Shown one piece after another: positions 23,973 to 36,509 of a stretch of 64,000 bases of DNA. The DNA lies in contig NEEC01000016.1 of NCBI GenBank assembly GCA_002189035.1, positions 930,001-994,000 of the forward strand. The letters run 5' to 3'. The position numbers and the translations under genes are program-made. Position 1 is the stretch's first letter; each line of letters opens with the position of its first letter. The stretch is from Utricularia gibba. Taxonomy: Eukaryota; Streptophyta; Magnoliopsida; Lamiales; Lentibulariaceae. A model generated the notes under the pieces. That model had not been told where the DNA came from and ran no database searches. It saw nothing but the letters and a program-made list of their open reading frames with translations.

Positions 23973-25482
23973 ATGGCGGTGACTGTTGTTCCCCGTGCTG
24001 TGGTGTTCTTGGTTTTGGTGTTGGCGAATGTGGGGCTTCATGTGAATGCACAGACGAGGGGGACTCGGAATGCCTTCTTTGTGTTTGGTGATTCTTTGGT
24101 GGATAATGGAAACAACAACTACTTGGCTACCACAGCTAGAGCTGATTCTGCACCGTATGGGATCGATTACCCCAGCCACCGGCCCACCGGCCGCTTCTCC
24201 AATGGCCACAACATTCCTGATCTCATCAGTATGCATTTTCTATTCGTGGGTGTGTATGAGTGAGGAAAAATGTGCAGTATTTTATACATTTTGATGGTTG
24301 CAGGCGAGCATTTTGGGTGGGAAGCAACGCTGCCGTACCTGAGCCCTGATCTTTCCGGGCAGAAGCTTTTGGTCGGAGCCAACTTCGCCTCTGCCGGAGT
24401 TGGAGTGCTGAACGACACTGGAATACAATTTGTGTGTCATGGATCCCTTCATTCCCCGTTTTGTTTGCATGATCCATGGAATATGACTGAAGCAAGTGTG
24501 TGTTCGTTTGCAGGTGAACATTATTCGGATATACCAGCAACTGAACTTCTTCCATCAGTACCAGCAGAGGCTGAGTGCGCTCATTGGCAGGGACGAGGCG
24601 AAAAGGCTGGTGAAAAACTCCTTGGTTCTGATGACTCTGGGAGGGAATGATTTCGTCAACAACTACTACTTGGTGCCCTACTCCTTCCGTTCCCAACAGT
24701 ACGCCATTGAAGACTACGTCCCCTTCGTCATCTCCGAGTACAAAAAGGTTTTGGAGGTATGAATCATCACCAGACTTCCCCTGCCATGCACTTTACACAG
24801 ATTTCAGATTTTACGAACCCTGTTTTTGCCAGAGACTCTACGGGCTCGGTGTTCGTCGCGTTTTAGTGACGGGGACGGGGCCGCTTGGCTGTGTGCCGGC
24901 GGAGTTGGCCATGCGCAGCGCGAACGGGGAATGCGATCCCGAGCTGATGAAGGCGGCGGCGCTATGGAACCCTCAGTTGGTAGCAATGCTGGACCAGCTC
25001 AACGGGGAGATCGGCTCCAAAGTGTTTCTTGCAGCCAACACGAACCAAATGCACATGGACTTCATCTCTAACCCCGAACAGTTTGGTAAGAAAATCACTC
25101 CACTTCCCTTCACTTATTCCAGACTTCATTTCTCCATTACTCCATTCCTTCATGCGCATTTACTCAAAACCCTATAATTCTCCGGCAGACATCCCCCTCA
25201 TGTTTATTACCTCCAGAATGTATCATCATCTGATATGCTGTTCCAGGGTTCAAGACTTCGAAGATAGCTTGCTGCGGGCAAGGGCCGTACAACGGGTTGG
25301 GTCTGTGCACGGCGCTGTCGAACCTGTGCTCCAACAGGGACGAGTACGTGTTCTGGGATCCCTTCCATCCGACGGAGAAGGCGAACAGGTTGATCGTCCA
25401 GCAAATCCTGACGGGCACAAACACCTACATGTACCCCATGAACCTGACCGCCGCCATGACCCTCGTCGACTCCGGGTCTTGA
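23973..25482 (+). CDS. GDSL esterase/lipase 3 (diverged paralogue)
   Basis: Five exons join in phase: 23973-24228, 24304-24431, 24514-24756, 24833-25085 and 25247-25482, giving 371 residues. A signal peptide covers about residues 1-27 ([19 protein letters not shown]). The catalytic blocks are intact: [31 protein letters not shown] and FWDPFHPTE. It belongs to the same subfamily as copies 1 and 2 but is clearly older, with silent and replacement changes throughout. Its exon 4 (253 nt) equals exons 4 plus 5 of the other two (150 + 103), so they differ by one intron. Five exons is the usual number in this plant family, so the extra intron in copies 1 and 2 is likely a gain. It is predicted secreted; substrate unknown. 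Confidence 0.95.
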
Positions 25483-26382
25483 TTCCGATCGAGAATCGGA
25501 AACCAGGAAGCGTAGCGATGCTGTCGTTCGTATTTTGGAATAATTTGTGTGATGCCAAATTTAGTTTTTAGTCCATGAACCATGGAATTCAAGTTTTAGA
25601 ATCGAATTCAAGCCATTTTCTAGTTGTTCTTGATTTTAAAATATTGAGAAAAATAAAATTTAATATTTATAAAATCCCAAAAAAATGAATTCAGATTTAA
25701 TTCTAAATTCAATCCCAAATTTTAAAAATAAAATATATGATTATTATTCATTTGTTTTTTTTTCGCAACCGTACTGTACGGCCTGGCACAGCTGCAATAA
25801 TAAAAAAACAAAATTATTTATGAAAAACTATTGGGGGAGCCCAATGGGGGATTGTATTGGGCCATCCATTTGGATCTTGAAGCCCAAGTTATGTAGCCTT
25901 ATCGGGAAATAACCGCCTCGATGTGGCAAATCTCCGTTTCGCCGTTTTCTGTCATTCCTGCCGTCGAAATGCGACACCCGGAGCGCCGTATCTTCTACTA
26001 CGAAAGGTTTGGAAGAGTTTTTCTCCGTTCGGAGTGTAATTGGTTTAGGCGCCTGGTGTGCAAATTGCCAAGTATTTTCGTCTTCGAACAGGGAAATTCG
26101 CATTTATTGAAAAGGTCGACCGGCAACTGGCATGGTGGTATCTTGTGATGGGAGTGAATGTTGTTGGCTAGAGATAGAAAGTGTACCATTTACACCATAA
26201 AATTTCTGCTGACATTTACTGCTTCCTCATTTTGTGCTGTGAGGATTGAATGAGTGGTAGCCAGTAACTCATGCACCTTTTTATCACGTAAAATCTGTGG
26301 GAATTTGAGCTGCTTCATTCACTTCCAAGTAGATGGGCGTTGAAAAAATTAAATCTTTGGCAAAAAGTTTCTGGAGCTCTTC
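25483..26382. other. Intergenic spacer between GDSL gene 3 and glycine-rich protein gene
   Basis: The left part is AT-rich. From about 25850 to 26150 the sequence is less AT-rich and holds a TGGGCC site II motif near 25857, which suggests a promoter or a non-coding transcript. I see no supported reading frame. Confidence 0.4.
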
Positions 26383-26390
26383 GTTATAAG
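26383..26390 (+). promoter_or_regulatory. TATA box of glycine-rich protein gene
   Basis: TTATAAG lies about 55 bp upstream of the start codon at 26440. Confidence 0.55.
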
Positions 26391-26439
26391 AACCAGTCCA
26401 GAATCCATGCTTCCATGCATTGCATGTAGAGTTTAAGAA

Positions 26440-27153
26440 ATGGGGAGAAAGGGGGTGCAGCTATTAGTGATGTTGAGTCTGCTGGGTATGGTGCTTGTGG
26501 GGTGTGTCAGTGGAAGAGAGCTGGAAGAGACTGAAGAATTACAAAAGCCAGATGAAGGCAAAAAATCATTGCTTTCGCAGTCAGATTGTGGTGGAAAACG
26601 TGGTGGCAGCCATGGAATTTCAAATGGAGGCCATGGGAAGACTGGAAAGCATCACAGTCATCATAGTGGAGCTGGAGCTGATCCAGGAACTCGTGGTGGC
26701 AGAGGCATAGGAGTTGATCCTGGAATCGGTGGTGGCAGAGGCACAGGAGTTGATCCAGGAATCGGTGGTGGCAGAGGCATAGGAGTTGATCCAGGAATCG
26801 GTGGTGGCAGAGGCATAGGAGTCGATCCGGGAATCGGTGCTGGCAGAGGCATAGGAGTTGATCCCGGAATCGGTGGTGGTGAAGGAGGGCTAGGTGGTGT
26901 TTTAGGTGGCATTGGCGGTGTTCCGGGACTTGGTGGGAGTCATGGAGGATTAGGTGGTGGCGGCGGCGGTGGCGGTGGCGGTGGCGGTGGCATTGGTGTT
27001 GGTTTAGGTGTAGGATTTGGTCTCGGAGGAGGCGGAGGTGGAGGAGCTGGAGGAGGAGGCGGCTTCGGTGGCGGAGGAGGAGGTGGTTTCGGTGGCGGAG
27101 GAGGAATCGGAGGTGGATTCGGAGGCGGAGCAGCAGGAGGCATTGGCGGCTGA
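26440..27153 (+). CDS. Secreted glycine-rich cell-wall-type protein with VDPGIGG repeats
   Basis: A single exon encodes 237 residues. Residues 1-26 form a signal peptide (LLVMLSLLGMVLVGCVSG). A short charged segment (ELEETEELQKPDEGKK) and a His/Gly stretch follow. Then come five 12-residue repeats of the form GRGIGVDPGIGG, and then a C-terminal half made almost entirely of Gly with scattered Phe, Ile, Val and Ala. This is the layout of class I structural glycine-rich proteins of the cell wall, for which no enzymatic role is expected. The antisense frames, which read as Pro-rich, are codon shadows of the Gly codons. The start is set by the signal peptide and by the TATA box at 26383. The repeats are nearly identical at DNA level, so repeat number may vary between individuals. 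Confidence 0.88.
   Translation: MGRKGVQLLVMLSLLGMVLVGCVSGRELEETEELQKPDEGKKSLLSQSDCGGKRGGSHGISNGGHGKTGKHHSHHSGAGADPGTRGGRGIGVDPGIGGGRGTGVDPGIGGGRGIGVDPGIGGGRGIGVDPGIGAGRGIGVDPGIGGGEGGLGGVLGGIGGVPGLGGSHGGLGGGGGGGGGGGGGIGVGLGVGFGLGGGGGGGAGGGGGFGGGGGGGFGGGGGIGGGFGGGAAGGIGG
26698..26877 (+). repeat. Five tandem 36-bp units in the glycine-rich gene
   Basis: Units start at 26698, 26734, 26770, 26806 and 26842. Each encodes GRG(I/T)GVDPGIG(G/A) with only a few base changes between copies. Confidence 0.92.
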
Positions 27154-27355
27154 TGAAAACAACTTTGCTTTCTGATAATCTTATTCAATGAAAATAATAC
27201 CACCGCATTTTCTATTCCCGAAACTTTGTTGAATTTGCATTTTCACATCCCAATATTTAAAGAAAACATCCAAAAAAACTGCTGTCGTTATTACACTTAA
27301 GGATAAGATCTGGGTGAGGCAAGGAGGGGATGGCAGCCACACCACATACGAGACG

Positions 27356-27793
27356 ATGATGGTAATGGGAATTGGAACGGGAACCATTCACCGCGGCAGC
27401 AGCCCATTTTCTCGCCGGAAACTGGGCTCCCGGGCACCGGATGTTTCCCGGAAGCTCCCGCGTTTTACCCCCATTTCAAGCTCTAAACGAGACCACCATC
27501 CTTTCTTTCCTCTGAAGCTCTCCGGCAACAAAATTTTGAGGCCTATTATCGGAATACTTGCTCTAGGATTCATTGATGCAGGGTACTCTCCCCAAACCAC
27601 CTTGAGACCGTAGTGCAAGACCAGCACCACTTACCTACATGTTTTTCTGATTCCCAGGTACAGTGGGGATTGGTCTAGAATTGGAGTGATTTCAAGAGAA
27701 ACCGAAGATTTGCTCAAAGCTGCGGCCTTTGTGGTAGTACCTCTATGTATTCTGGCCATATTTTCATTGTCCCACAAAGAGAGCAATGAGTGA
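27356..27793 (+). CDS. Small plastid membrane protein (DUF7887-like)
   Basis: Two exons, 27356-27582 and 27658-27793, join in phase to give 120 residues. The N-terminal half is rich in Arg, Ser and Pro with few acidic residues (SPFSRRKLGSRAPDVSRKLP), as in a plastid transit peptide. Two hydrophobic segments follow: RPIIGILALGFIDAG (spanning the splice site, then YSGDWSRIGVIS) and AAAFVVVPLCILAIFSLS near the C-terminus. The layout matches a conserved small plant protein family with the IDAGYSGDWSRIG signature, whose role I do not know. The first in-frame ATG is at 27356; an upstream open stretch without ATG is not used. It lies just downstream of the glycine-rich protein gene on the same strand with its own promoter presumed in the 200-bp gap. 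Confidence 0.75.
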
Positions 27794-28777
27794 TGGGGTG
27801 CTCTAATTGTCATGTCAAGCGTCAACTAGATTTGCTATTTGTTTGATTCCTGAACGAGCTCCGAGTAATATGGCTTTCTATGGGCACAGATCAATATAGC
27901 AGTACACTTCATTCACATCTTGTGAACTTCCTTGCACAGCGGCCAACTGCAAAGCAAAGTCACTTACTTTTTAAAAAGGAACACACCTCACCGCCACTCA
28001 AAGATTCAGAGGCAGGCAGCGCTATGTCCTGAGAGCAGCTGTGACGGCCAACATACTAAAAAAAAAAAAAACAAACAAACAAACAGAAACGAACACTGAT
28101 AAGTTGCAAAAAACGAGCTATGATCATTTTCTGGATCTCCAGAAAGGATTGGTTCCCGCTATGCTGTATCAAAAGGAAAGGAATACTGTCAATGACGAGG
28201 TAGAATTGCTCACAAATTAAAAAAAAAAAAGTGTGAATGAATAACTCCGAGGAGGGGACTGCTTGTGTGGATAACGGGTTGTGTCCTTGAAATACTTCCA
28301 CGATCCACCACCGGGGGATTATTGGTGTGTATTAATTTCGTTCTCAATAATTACATAAGGAAAGGAGTATGTTGCCTTTTCATGAACCTTTCCCCTGCTT
28401 GCGCTACTTGTAGACCTCGCCAAATATCTCCTGCCTGAGAATTTACTTCCAGGAGCAGGATTTGGCATGCGTCAGATACAGGCGGTGGTGGCCGATTATG
28501 ATATTATGTGCTTTTCTTTTTCGCACTTCCCAAGTTACGAACAGGGGTATTTTGCATTTCTATGTAGGCTTGACTTTCAAGTCTTTCTACATCTAAAAAA
28601 TCAGGTCTTGGTGACTAACTCAACTGTTCCAACACATCTGGTTTGATGGGTTGTTGATCTTGTGATGCTATTTTGTTGGGTTCTGGAGAAAGGTCTGATT
28701 TTGCCTTCGATTTAGAATAAGTCTTCGTTCCAGCAATCGATTCCAGGATGAAGCGCGAGTGAGCTAGTGTTCGAGTT
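27794..28777. other. Intergenic spacer and presumed 5' region of the carrier gene
   Basis: This spacer holds A-rich tracts (near 28060-28085) and no supported gene. The 5' UTR and promoter of the SAMTL-like gene must lie in its right part. Confidence 0.45.
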
Positions 28778-31700
28778 ATGGTGGTTTCAGGTAATGACCC
28801 GTTAGAATCGATTTTGAACTCAATACGGGTGGTTAAGGACGCTGTGTCGCCCATAGAATCCAATCTCAGAAGGCTCACGAAGAATTTCGAGCATTGCTTT
28901 AGTGGGGCTTCTAAGAATGGGGAGTTTAATGCTGGTTTTGATGATAGTCTTAAACAGGCGGCGCCTGGATCGTTGGGAATTAAGAGGAAGGGTAGTCAAA
29001 ATGTGGTCAGCTGCAGCGAGAAAAGAAAATATAAAGTTCCAGGTACTTTTTTTGTTGGAATCTTTACAGACAAAGGTAGATGTAATGTCAAAAGAAAGGG
29101 ACGAGCTATTGCTGATGGAGTAGTCGAATTTGGCATGGATTCGTCAAAGAAGAGAATTGATGAAAGCACTGGACATGGGGAAAATGATGGGAACTTCCAT
29201 GGGAATTGCTTGAACATCCAAACGGCATTTTCATTTTTGATGAACGGTTTTGTGGAGGCCCTCCCTAAATCTTTCAAGTCTGAGAAAAGACAGTTTCCTA
29301 AGGTTAGTAAAGGAATTGATTCTGACTGCAGCGATTCATATTTAAAACATGATGTAAGATGTGGAGAGGATGATCCTAATCAGTTGAATGCTAAAGAACT
29401 TAAACCTATTCCGTTTGACATTCTCATTAGCTGTGTATTTGATCATTTGAGTCATGTGGTAAAATTTGATGAAGGCATTCATGGGACTGATTGCAAGAAT
29501 CATGGGTGCAGTAAGCCAATAGCAGCATCCAGTCACCGGTTTGACCGAGTGAGAGCACTTTTAAGTATTTTAGAAGGTAAAAGACAAGATGTAAATGGAT
29601 TCCTGGGAAATCTAAACTTCGCCCGTGTAGGATGTGTGCCATCAAATGTCAGTGCTCCATCTTTGGCAAAAGACACCTTGAATGAAGAAATAAGCAATGC
29701 TGATAACAGTGAAGGCAGTAGCAGTCCTCGAAAAAACTTGGTTAATGGATTGCTGAGTATTCCACTTACAAATGTTGAACGTCTGAGGTCAACTCTTTCA
29801 ACGGTATCCTTTACTGAGTTAATTGAACTTCTGCCATTGATGGGAGGGAGACCTTCAAAAACAGATCATCCTGATAAAAGGGAGCTGTTCTCCGTCCAAG
29901 ATTTCTTCAGATACACTGAAACAGAAGGTATCTTTTTCATTTACATTCAGTAACTGTGCTAAGGCTTTATATGTTTGGCTGTGAGCACCAGATGAACGCG
30001 TGGTTATTGCTGCTTAGATTAGGTACAGTTTTGATGCACACAGTGGTCTTGATGAGCAGGGATGATTCCATGGGCGAATGATTTGGATCTTTCCTTCAGA
30101 TAAACATTTTCTGTATATTGTAATTTTCCTTGGAAGTTCCAGGCATTCATATTGCATTTCTGTATGCAGGTATGAGGTTTTTTCAAGAGTTGGACAGGGA
30201 TGGTGATGGACAAGTTACTCTTGAAGATTTGGAAATTGCTATGAGAAAAAGAAAGCTCCCCAAAAGATATGCTAACAAGTTTATGAGCCGAACTCGGAGT
30301 CACTTGTTCTCCAAGTCTTTTGGTTGGAAGCAGTTCTTGTCCATGATGGAACAGAAAGAACCCACCATTCTCCGTGCTTATACCAGCCTTTGTCTGAGCA
30401 AGTCTGGCACGCTTCAGAAAAGTGAAATCTTGGCTTCTCTTCAGAATGCTGGGCTTCCAGCAAATGAAGATAATGCGTTAGCCATGATGCGCTTTTTAAA
30501 TGCTGATTCAGGGGAGTCCATATCCTACGGCCATTTTAGAAATTTTATGCTTTTGCTTCCCTCAGAACGCCTTGAAGAAGATCCAAGGTACACCATTTTT
30601 TTTTTTTCATTTCTGCGCCTTCACAAGGCACAGCATCTCTATATTTGGATTGCTCAGAGTTTGCACTCACGAAAATAGTACAGTCACCAATGTCCTTCAT
30701 CCCTGTGATTATGTTTCCTTAATGTCACTTGTTACAAACACTCGTTTTTCATCAGCATTCTCCTTTACTGTTCTTTCAGAAGCATCTGGTTTGAAGCTGC
30801 TACTGTGGTTGCTGTTCCTCCCCAGTTGAAATACCTGCCGGTAGTGTTCTTAAATCAGCACTGGCTGGAGGACTCTCTTGTGCCCTTTCCACAGCCTTGA
30901 TGTTTCCCATGGACACCGTCAAGGTGATTCTTGTTTTTGAAATGTGTCATCTTTGTGACAATGGCGACTCTGGGATTGAATGCTTTGAACTCCTTTCTTT
31001 CTTCCCCTTCCCTTCTCCTCAGACGCGTGTTCAAGCTTCTACACTTGGATTCTCGGCAATCATATCTAAGCTTCCGCAAATTGGCATCCGTGGATTGTAC
31101 AGAGGATCGATTCCAGCGATACTTGGCCAATTTTCAAGGTGATTTCTTGACTCCAATGTGCATAATCCTCAGTTCTTTGAAGGATCACCTCATCTGAATG
31201 AATCTATAATGCAGCCATGGTCTCAGAACTGGAATTTTTGAAGCGAGCAAGCTCGTCATGATAAATATTGCGCCGACACTTCCAGATTTGCAGGTTAGAA
31301 CACAACTGCCCTGTAGCTTAGCTTGTGAGCTGTTCATGTTGGCTGCCTGCTTGAGCTTGACGACAGCGGAAATGCTGCATTTTTACTGTGGTGTGTTCAG
31401 GTTCAGTCTGTAGCATCATTCTGCAGCACAGTCCTCGGAACAGGCGTACGCATTCCCTGCGAGGTGTTGAAACAGAGGCTTCAGGCTGGTTTGTTTGACA
31501 ATGTCGGCGAGGCTGTGGTCGGCACATGGCAGCAAGACGGCCTCCGAGGCTTCTTCCGTGGGACCGGAGCCACCCTCTTCCGCGAAGTTCCGTTCTACGT
31601 CGCCGGAATGGGCCTTTACGCCGAATCCAAGAAGGTGAGAAGCTTCCCTTGTTCGCATTCCATCGACTTCATCCTCTTTCAACTCGACTCCTTCTGTGGC

Positions 31701-32028
31701 GCAGGCCGTCCAGAAGATCCTGGGGAGGGAGCTGGAGCCTTGGGAGACCATCGCAGTCGGGGCGCTCTCAGGTGGCCTGGCGGCCGTGTTAACCACCCCG
31801 TTCGACGTAATGAAGACGAGGATGATGACTTCTCGGGGCCGTCATATCACTCTATCGACGGTGACGTTCTCCATTCTCCGGCGGGAGGGGCCTCTGGGGC
31901 TCTTCAAAGGCGCCGCGCCTCGATTCTTCTGGATCGCGCCGGTGGGGGCGATGAACTTCGCCGGATATGAGCTCGCGCGAAAGGCCATAGACAATGAAGA
32001 ACACGGAGAGACATCGGTTCAAAAATGA
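28778..32028 (+). CDS. SAMTL: SAMTL-type mitochondrial carrier with N-terminal extension and EF-hand
   Basis: Seven exons (28778-29927, 30170-30587, 30780-30923, 31023-31138, 31215-31293, 31401-31634, 31705-32028) follow plant S-adenosylmethionine-transporter-like carriers. A Ser-rich N-terminal extension of about 380 residues precedes an EF-hand loop (DRDGDGQVTLED) and a second EF-like region (SKSGTLQKSEIL). The carrier domain has three repeats with PMDTVK, PCEVLK and PFDVMK signatures. It is expected in the mitochondrial or plastid inner membrane, with calcium regulation inferred from the EF-hand; the substrate is inferred only from the name of the family. Exon 3 as given breaks frame at the C-run 30818-30825: IWFEAATVVAVPP continues correctly (VEIPAGSVLKSALAGG) only in the next frame. 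With one more base the gene would be 821 residues, the family length. A consensus error or a true frameshift must be distinguished. Confidence 0.9.
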
Positions 32029-32881
32029 CCCCCCAGCAGCAAGACGACGGCGCAGGAAACGGTTTTGTCAAGTTTCCGGCATCTGCCTAATCATTTCTTC
32101 CGATTCAAACAAAGTGTCTGAACAGTAATCAACCAATCAAAATTATTTGTGAAAAAAACCACAAAATATAGTATATTCAAAACTTTTATAGTGGGAATTA
32201 CAGTTATAATAATAGTAATAATGATAATAAAATGCCTCTTTATGAGATTTTTTTGAAATATTAATTAATTCTTGAAATACAATCTTAAATTAAACAGTAA
32301 AAAATATAGTAAAAAAATTACACAAACAGTAATCCATAAATATAATCAACAAAACACAAAACCCTTCTTTGTTTTATCTAATACTAATTGCTTTATAGCC
32401 AAAATATTTTTTGAATACCGCTAACTAAATATTATCTAAAAAACTAATTCATCTAAATTATTCTTATTTAAATCCAAATAAATTAAATTTCTTTTATCCT
32501 ACCCTCCCCACCAAACACTCCCCAATGCCACTTTGCCGATTCCCCGAACAAAGTAATTATATCTGATAATTAGAAGATATTATAAAATTTTATTTTGTTC
32601 TCAAAATTGAGAGGCAGATGTGACGATAGAAGCATAAGTTAAAGATGATTTCTTCATGAAACCCTAATAATGCTAAGCACCTAAAATATTAATTAATAAT
32701 TCCCAACATGTGTGTCTTGAGACAGACATCTGGTAATTAGGTTTTTTGTAATAGAAAGTTTACAGGAAAGATGGAGAGCAGCCCACACGTGCATTTTATT
32801 TTATTCTTACAAACCGCAAGCCTACACACAGGAACATTCTTCACAGCACAAACCCTTCGTCACTTTGTGATCCATTTCAGC

Positions 32882-33383
32882 TCATGGCTCCTGCCCGTTG
32901 GGAACGTCCTGCCATCCGCCTCTGCGCCACCCGCCGCCTCCGCCATACCCGCGGCCATATCCGCCATACCCGCCACCGCCACCATACCCGCCGCCATACC
33001 CGCCGCCATATCCACCGCCATATTGATCGGTAACCGCCTGGCTCTCATCCTGCCACCCGCCCCACCTTCCGCGGTGCCCGCCATAGCCATGGCCTCCGCC
33101 ATATCCTCGGTGACCGTACCCGCCGCCATACCCACCACCCCATTGATCGGTCTGGACATCGGACTCCTTAACTGCCTTCTCCTTGGCTGGGTCATGCAGC
33201 AAAACAGATGATCAACAACAAGAAAAAGGAAAAAGACCAGGTCGAGAAGAATTCACGAATGGTTTACTTACTAGCTTGAGCAGGATGGGGGTCCTCGGCG
33301 AGCTCCCTAGCCACAGCATGAGACGAGGAGAGGAGAAGAGAAGCCAGCAAGAGACCAGCTAAGAGAAAGAACTTGGAAGCCAT
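32882..33383 (-). CDS. Secreted glycine-rich protein GRP-a (GYGG type)
   Basis: Two exons (33383-33272 and 33186-32882) encode 138 residues. The signal peptide is MASKFFLLAGLLLASLLLSS with cleavage likely after the SHA. A short mature N-terminus (RELAEDPHPAQATKEKAVKE) leads to repeats of GGGYGGGYG, GHGYGGHRG and GGWQDE, ending in DVPNGQEP. It resembles plant GRPs of the secreted GRP3 style but lacks the C-terminal Cys cluster seen in some, so a structural wall role is the cautious call. The single intron sits just after the signal-peptide exon. The antisense frame is a shadow. GRP-b at 36510-37053 is a near-identical copy with extra repeats. Confidence 0.9.
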
Positions 33384-33425
33384 GGTGAGTGCTTTGGGTG
33401 TTCCCAGAGCTCCATCGGCATCTCT

Positions 33426-33434
33426 CTATTTATA
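33426..33434 (-). promoter_or_regulatory. TATA box of GRP-a
   Basis: Read on the minus strand this is TATAAATAG, about 45-50 bp upstream of the start codon at 33383, and it is conserved in the GRP-b promoter. Confidence 0.75.
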
Positions 33435-36400
33435 GAAGGATTTTGCCTTCTGAAGTGCGTCTGAACTAAATTATTGGGGCAAATCGGCCTGTCCGACATA
33501 GCGACTACGTGGCAATCCATATCCCAACGGGGTCTTCATCACTGTTTACAGAACCGGTCCCACCTCTCGTCTTAAGTGTGAACATTTGAACTTCTAATCT
33601 CAAGATTTTTAGATCTTATTATCAATATTTTATTGATTGGTTGGTTTGCTAAAATTAAGAATTCAATGTATTTCGCACATATGTGAAATCTGAGTACAAA
33701 AAAAAAAAAAATACAGATCACATTAAAAAAATTAAATCTAATCAATTACTAATATATGCAATTTCTTATATATCTAAATATTTCATTTTCTAATCGTTAT
33801 ATGAGATTGTTTGTTCTAATATGGTTGTGTGTTTGTTTGCTTGGAGGAGCACGAGAAAAATACTTATTTATGCTTCTAAATGCGCATATGTTAAGAAATA
33901 TACCATTAATAATTTTATACGATTTATAAAAAATAATTAATTAAATAATTTTAACCATATTAATCAATACTATTTTTTAAATGAATTTTCTCAATCAATC
34001 CACATAACACGTCTGTTGAATATAATATATATGTATATATATGTAAAAGAGATTTATTAGTTATAATTTTAATTATAATCACATTATTAATTTTTATTTA
34101 AATATAAATAATTTAAATACATTATTATTAAAGCTATCTTATCTAACGACACTTATCTTCTATTGACTTTCTTGTACATGATTCTGAGGATCCAGAGTTT
34201 GAAAGCAAAGGTCACCCAAAAACTCTCCGCACCCTTCATAACCATTTCTCCTTTTAAAAATAATCATATTTTTATCATATTTTAACACACAAAAAGTATC
34301 AATATTACTCTTGGTTTACATGTCTTTTGCCCACATTACACGTTTCTCCCACTAGGCCACTATATATCCCATTTTTCAGTGTCCATTAAAAAAAATTCCA
34401 TTTTTTGGTGTGTTTTTTTATTAATATGATATTTTTAGAAAAAAATATATTTTTAATGGATGTTTAGACTAATCTATCTCATTTTGTTAATAAACTACAC
34501 CATAAAATGCATAATTTCCACAATTTTCATCGATGCCCACATTCACGGGATAGTGAGTCAATCTCGTGTAAAAATTTATTTAATACCAAAATTTAATTTT
34601 ATGCAAAAATTATTTCCAGTATCACTAGTATGCAATATTCCGTTGAGAAGATGGGTTATTATTCAAATTTATAAATTAACAATAAATTCTGTCACCATTC
34701 ATAATTTATTTTCTAAGTTTGTATTCTATAAACATGATTTTATGAAATGATTCTGTTGAATTTTTAAAGATTTGAATCCTTAAACGTTATATGATAAAAT
34801 TAAAAATCTAGAATATATAATTATTTTTAAGAAATATTAATTTATTGAATCTGTGTTTTAATTATTAATTAACGTATTAATTAGAAAAATTAAAATATTC
34901 ATTTTTATCTACTTTAAAAATATATTTATATTATAAAATTAAATTATATAAATAAATTAATGTAAAAAAATTACAATGTGTATTTTATTTTATTGAATTT
35001 TATGATATATATACAAAATAATTTCATATTTTTAAACTGATTACAAACCGAGTATTTTCAACGTAATATTAATCATAAATTGAAAATAAAGTACGAATTT
35101 TGCATTAAAATCTAGGGTTTTATTCATTGCTAGTTAAGTCAAAAAGAGTCGTTGTGATGGTGACTCGCACAAAATGTTTGACCACGTCAATTTTTGCGTC
35201 AAGAATATTTTAATGTTGAATCGAATTACTTGGAAATGACCAGGTTCCGACAATTGAAGAAGGTCTTTTGATCATATCTTCGAGTTGGTCGGTCTTTGCC
35301 ACAAATTCTTCTAATCATTTTTGTATACTATCATTACACTCTTTTTTCTCTGTCGGTACTCAAGTTTTTTTTATCAATATTTTTTTAAAAATAAAAATAT
35401 AGCTATAATTACAAAAACATTTTTTTAAAAAAATCATCTTATACAATTTTTAACTTTTTGTTACCCACTCATACTAAATTAACTTTTTAAAAACATTAAT
35501 TATTTGTACTCAGTATTCATTGATAACTAGTTGATGTTAATTAGTTTTAATGAATTTTAATATAATAAATTTATTTAAAATCTGTTTTACTATAAATCAA
35601 AAATTATCTTTAGATAAATTTCAGGATTTTTTGTTTTATTTATATTTGTGTGTTACATTTTTTATTTAAATAAAATTAATTATCTAATCAAAACTAAAAA
35701 TCAACCACTAATAGATAGTAGAAATATTTTTCAATAATTTTTAATAAATACTATAGTGTTCTTCAAAATAAGTAATTTTCGGTACAATATAACACTAAAT
35801 ATTTTATTAAATCTATACTAGAAAATAAAAGAGATTTATAATTAAAACAACGTTTTGAAACATTTTTAAAGTATATTTTTACCTTTTCAAAAATACTTAG
35901 TAAAAAAATTATGATAAATATAATAATCATTTTGAAACTTAAGAAAAACCAAACAAAAAAGATATAAGACGATCAGAAAAATTATGAAAATCCATAAATA
36001 TAATAAAAAAACACTAAACCCATTCTTTATTTTATCTAATACTAATCGTTCATAGCTAAAATACAATTTTAATACCGCTAACTATATCTAAATTATTCTT
36101 ATTTAAATCCAAATAAATTAAATTTCTTTTATCCTACCCTCCCCACCAAACACAATGCCACTTTGCCGATTCCCGAACAAAATAATTATATCTGATAATT
36201 AGAAAATATTATAATATTTTATTTTGTTCTCAAAATTGAGAGGCAGATGTGACGATAGAAGCACAAGTTAAAGATGATTTCATCACGAAACCCTAATAAT
36301 GCTAAGCACCTAAAATATTAATTAATAATTCCCAACATGTGTGTCTTGAGACAGACATCTGGTAATTAGGTTTTTGTAATAGAAAGTTTACGGGAAAGAT

Positions 36401-36509
36401 GGAGAGCAGCCCACACGTGCATTTTATTTTATTCTTACAAACCGCAAGCCTACACACAGGAACATTCTTCGCAGCACAAACCCTTCGTCACTTTGTGATC
36501 CATTTCAGC

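Larger units (their letters stand above)
32280..35900. repeat. Tandem duplication, unit A (carries glycine-rich gene GRP-a)
   Basis: Unit A repeats in unit B at an offset of about 3.63-3.69 kb. Shared blocks include TTTTATCTAATACTAAT (about 32374 and 36030), the whole gene, the promoter, and a distal TGCATTAAAATCTAGGG block (35101 and 38788). No gene other than GRP-a is seen in it; the 33435-35900 part is AT-rich upstream DNA of GRP-a. Boundaries are approximate. Confidence 0.85.

Noticed and set aside
26661-27203. Long Pro-rich reading frames on the strand opposite the glycine-rich gene
   Set aside because: Gly codons read backwards give Pro codons; the plus strand has the signal peptide, TATA box and repeats, so these are shadows.
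32771-33211. Plus-strand reading frame over GRP-a (and its match at 36399-36881)
   Set aside because: Antisense of the GYGG-coding exon; low-complexity Ala/Ile/Pro peptide with no start context. The minus strand has signal peptide, intron and TATA box.
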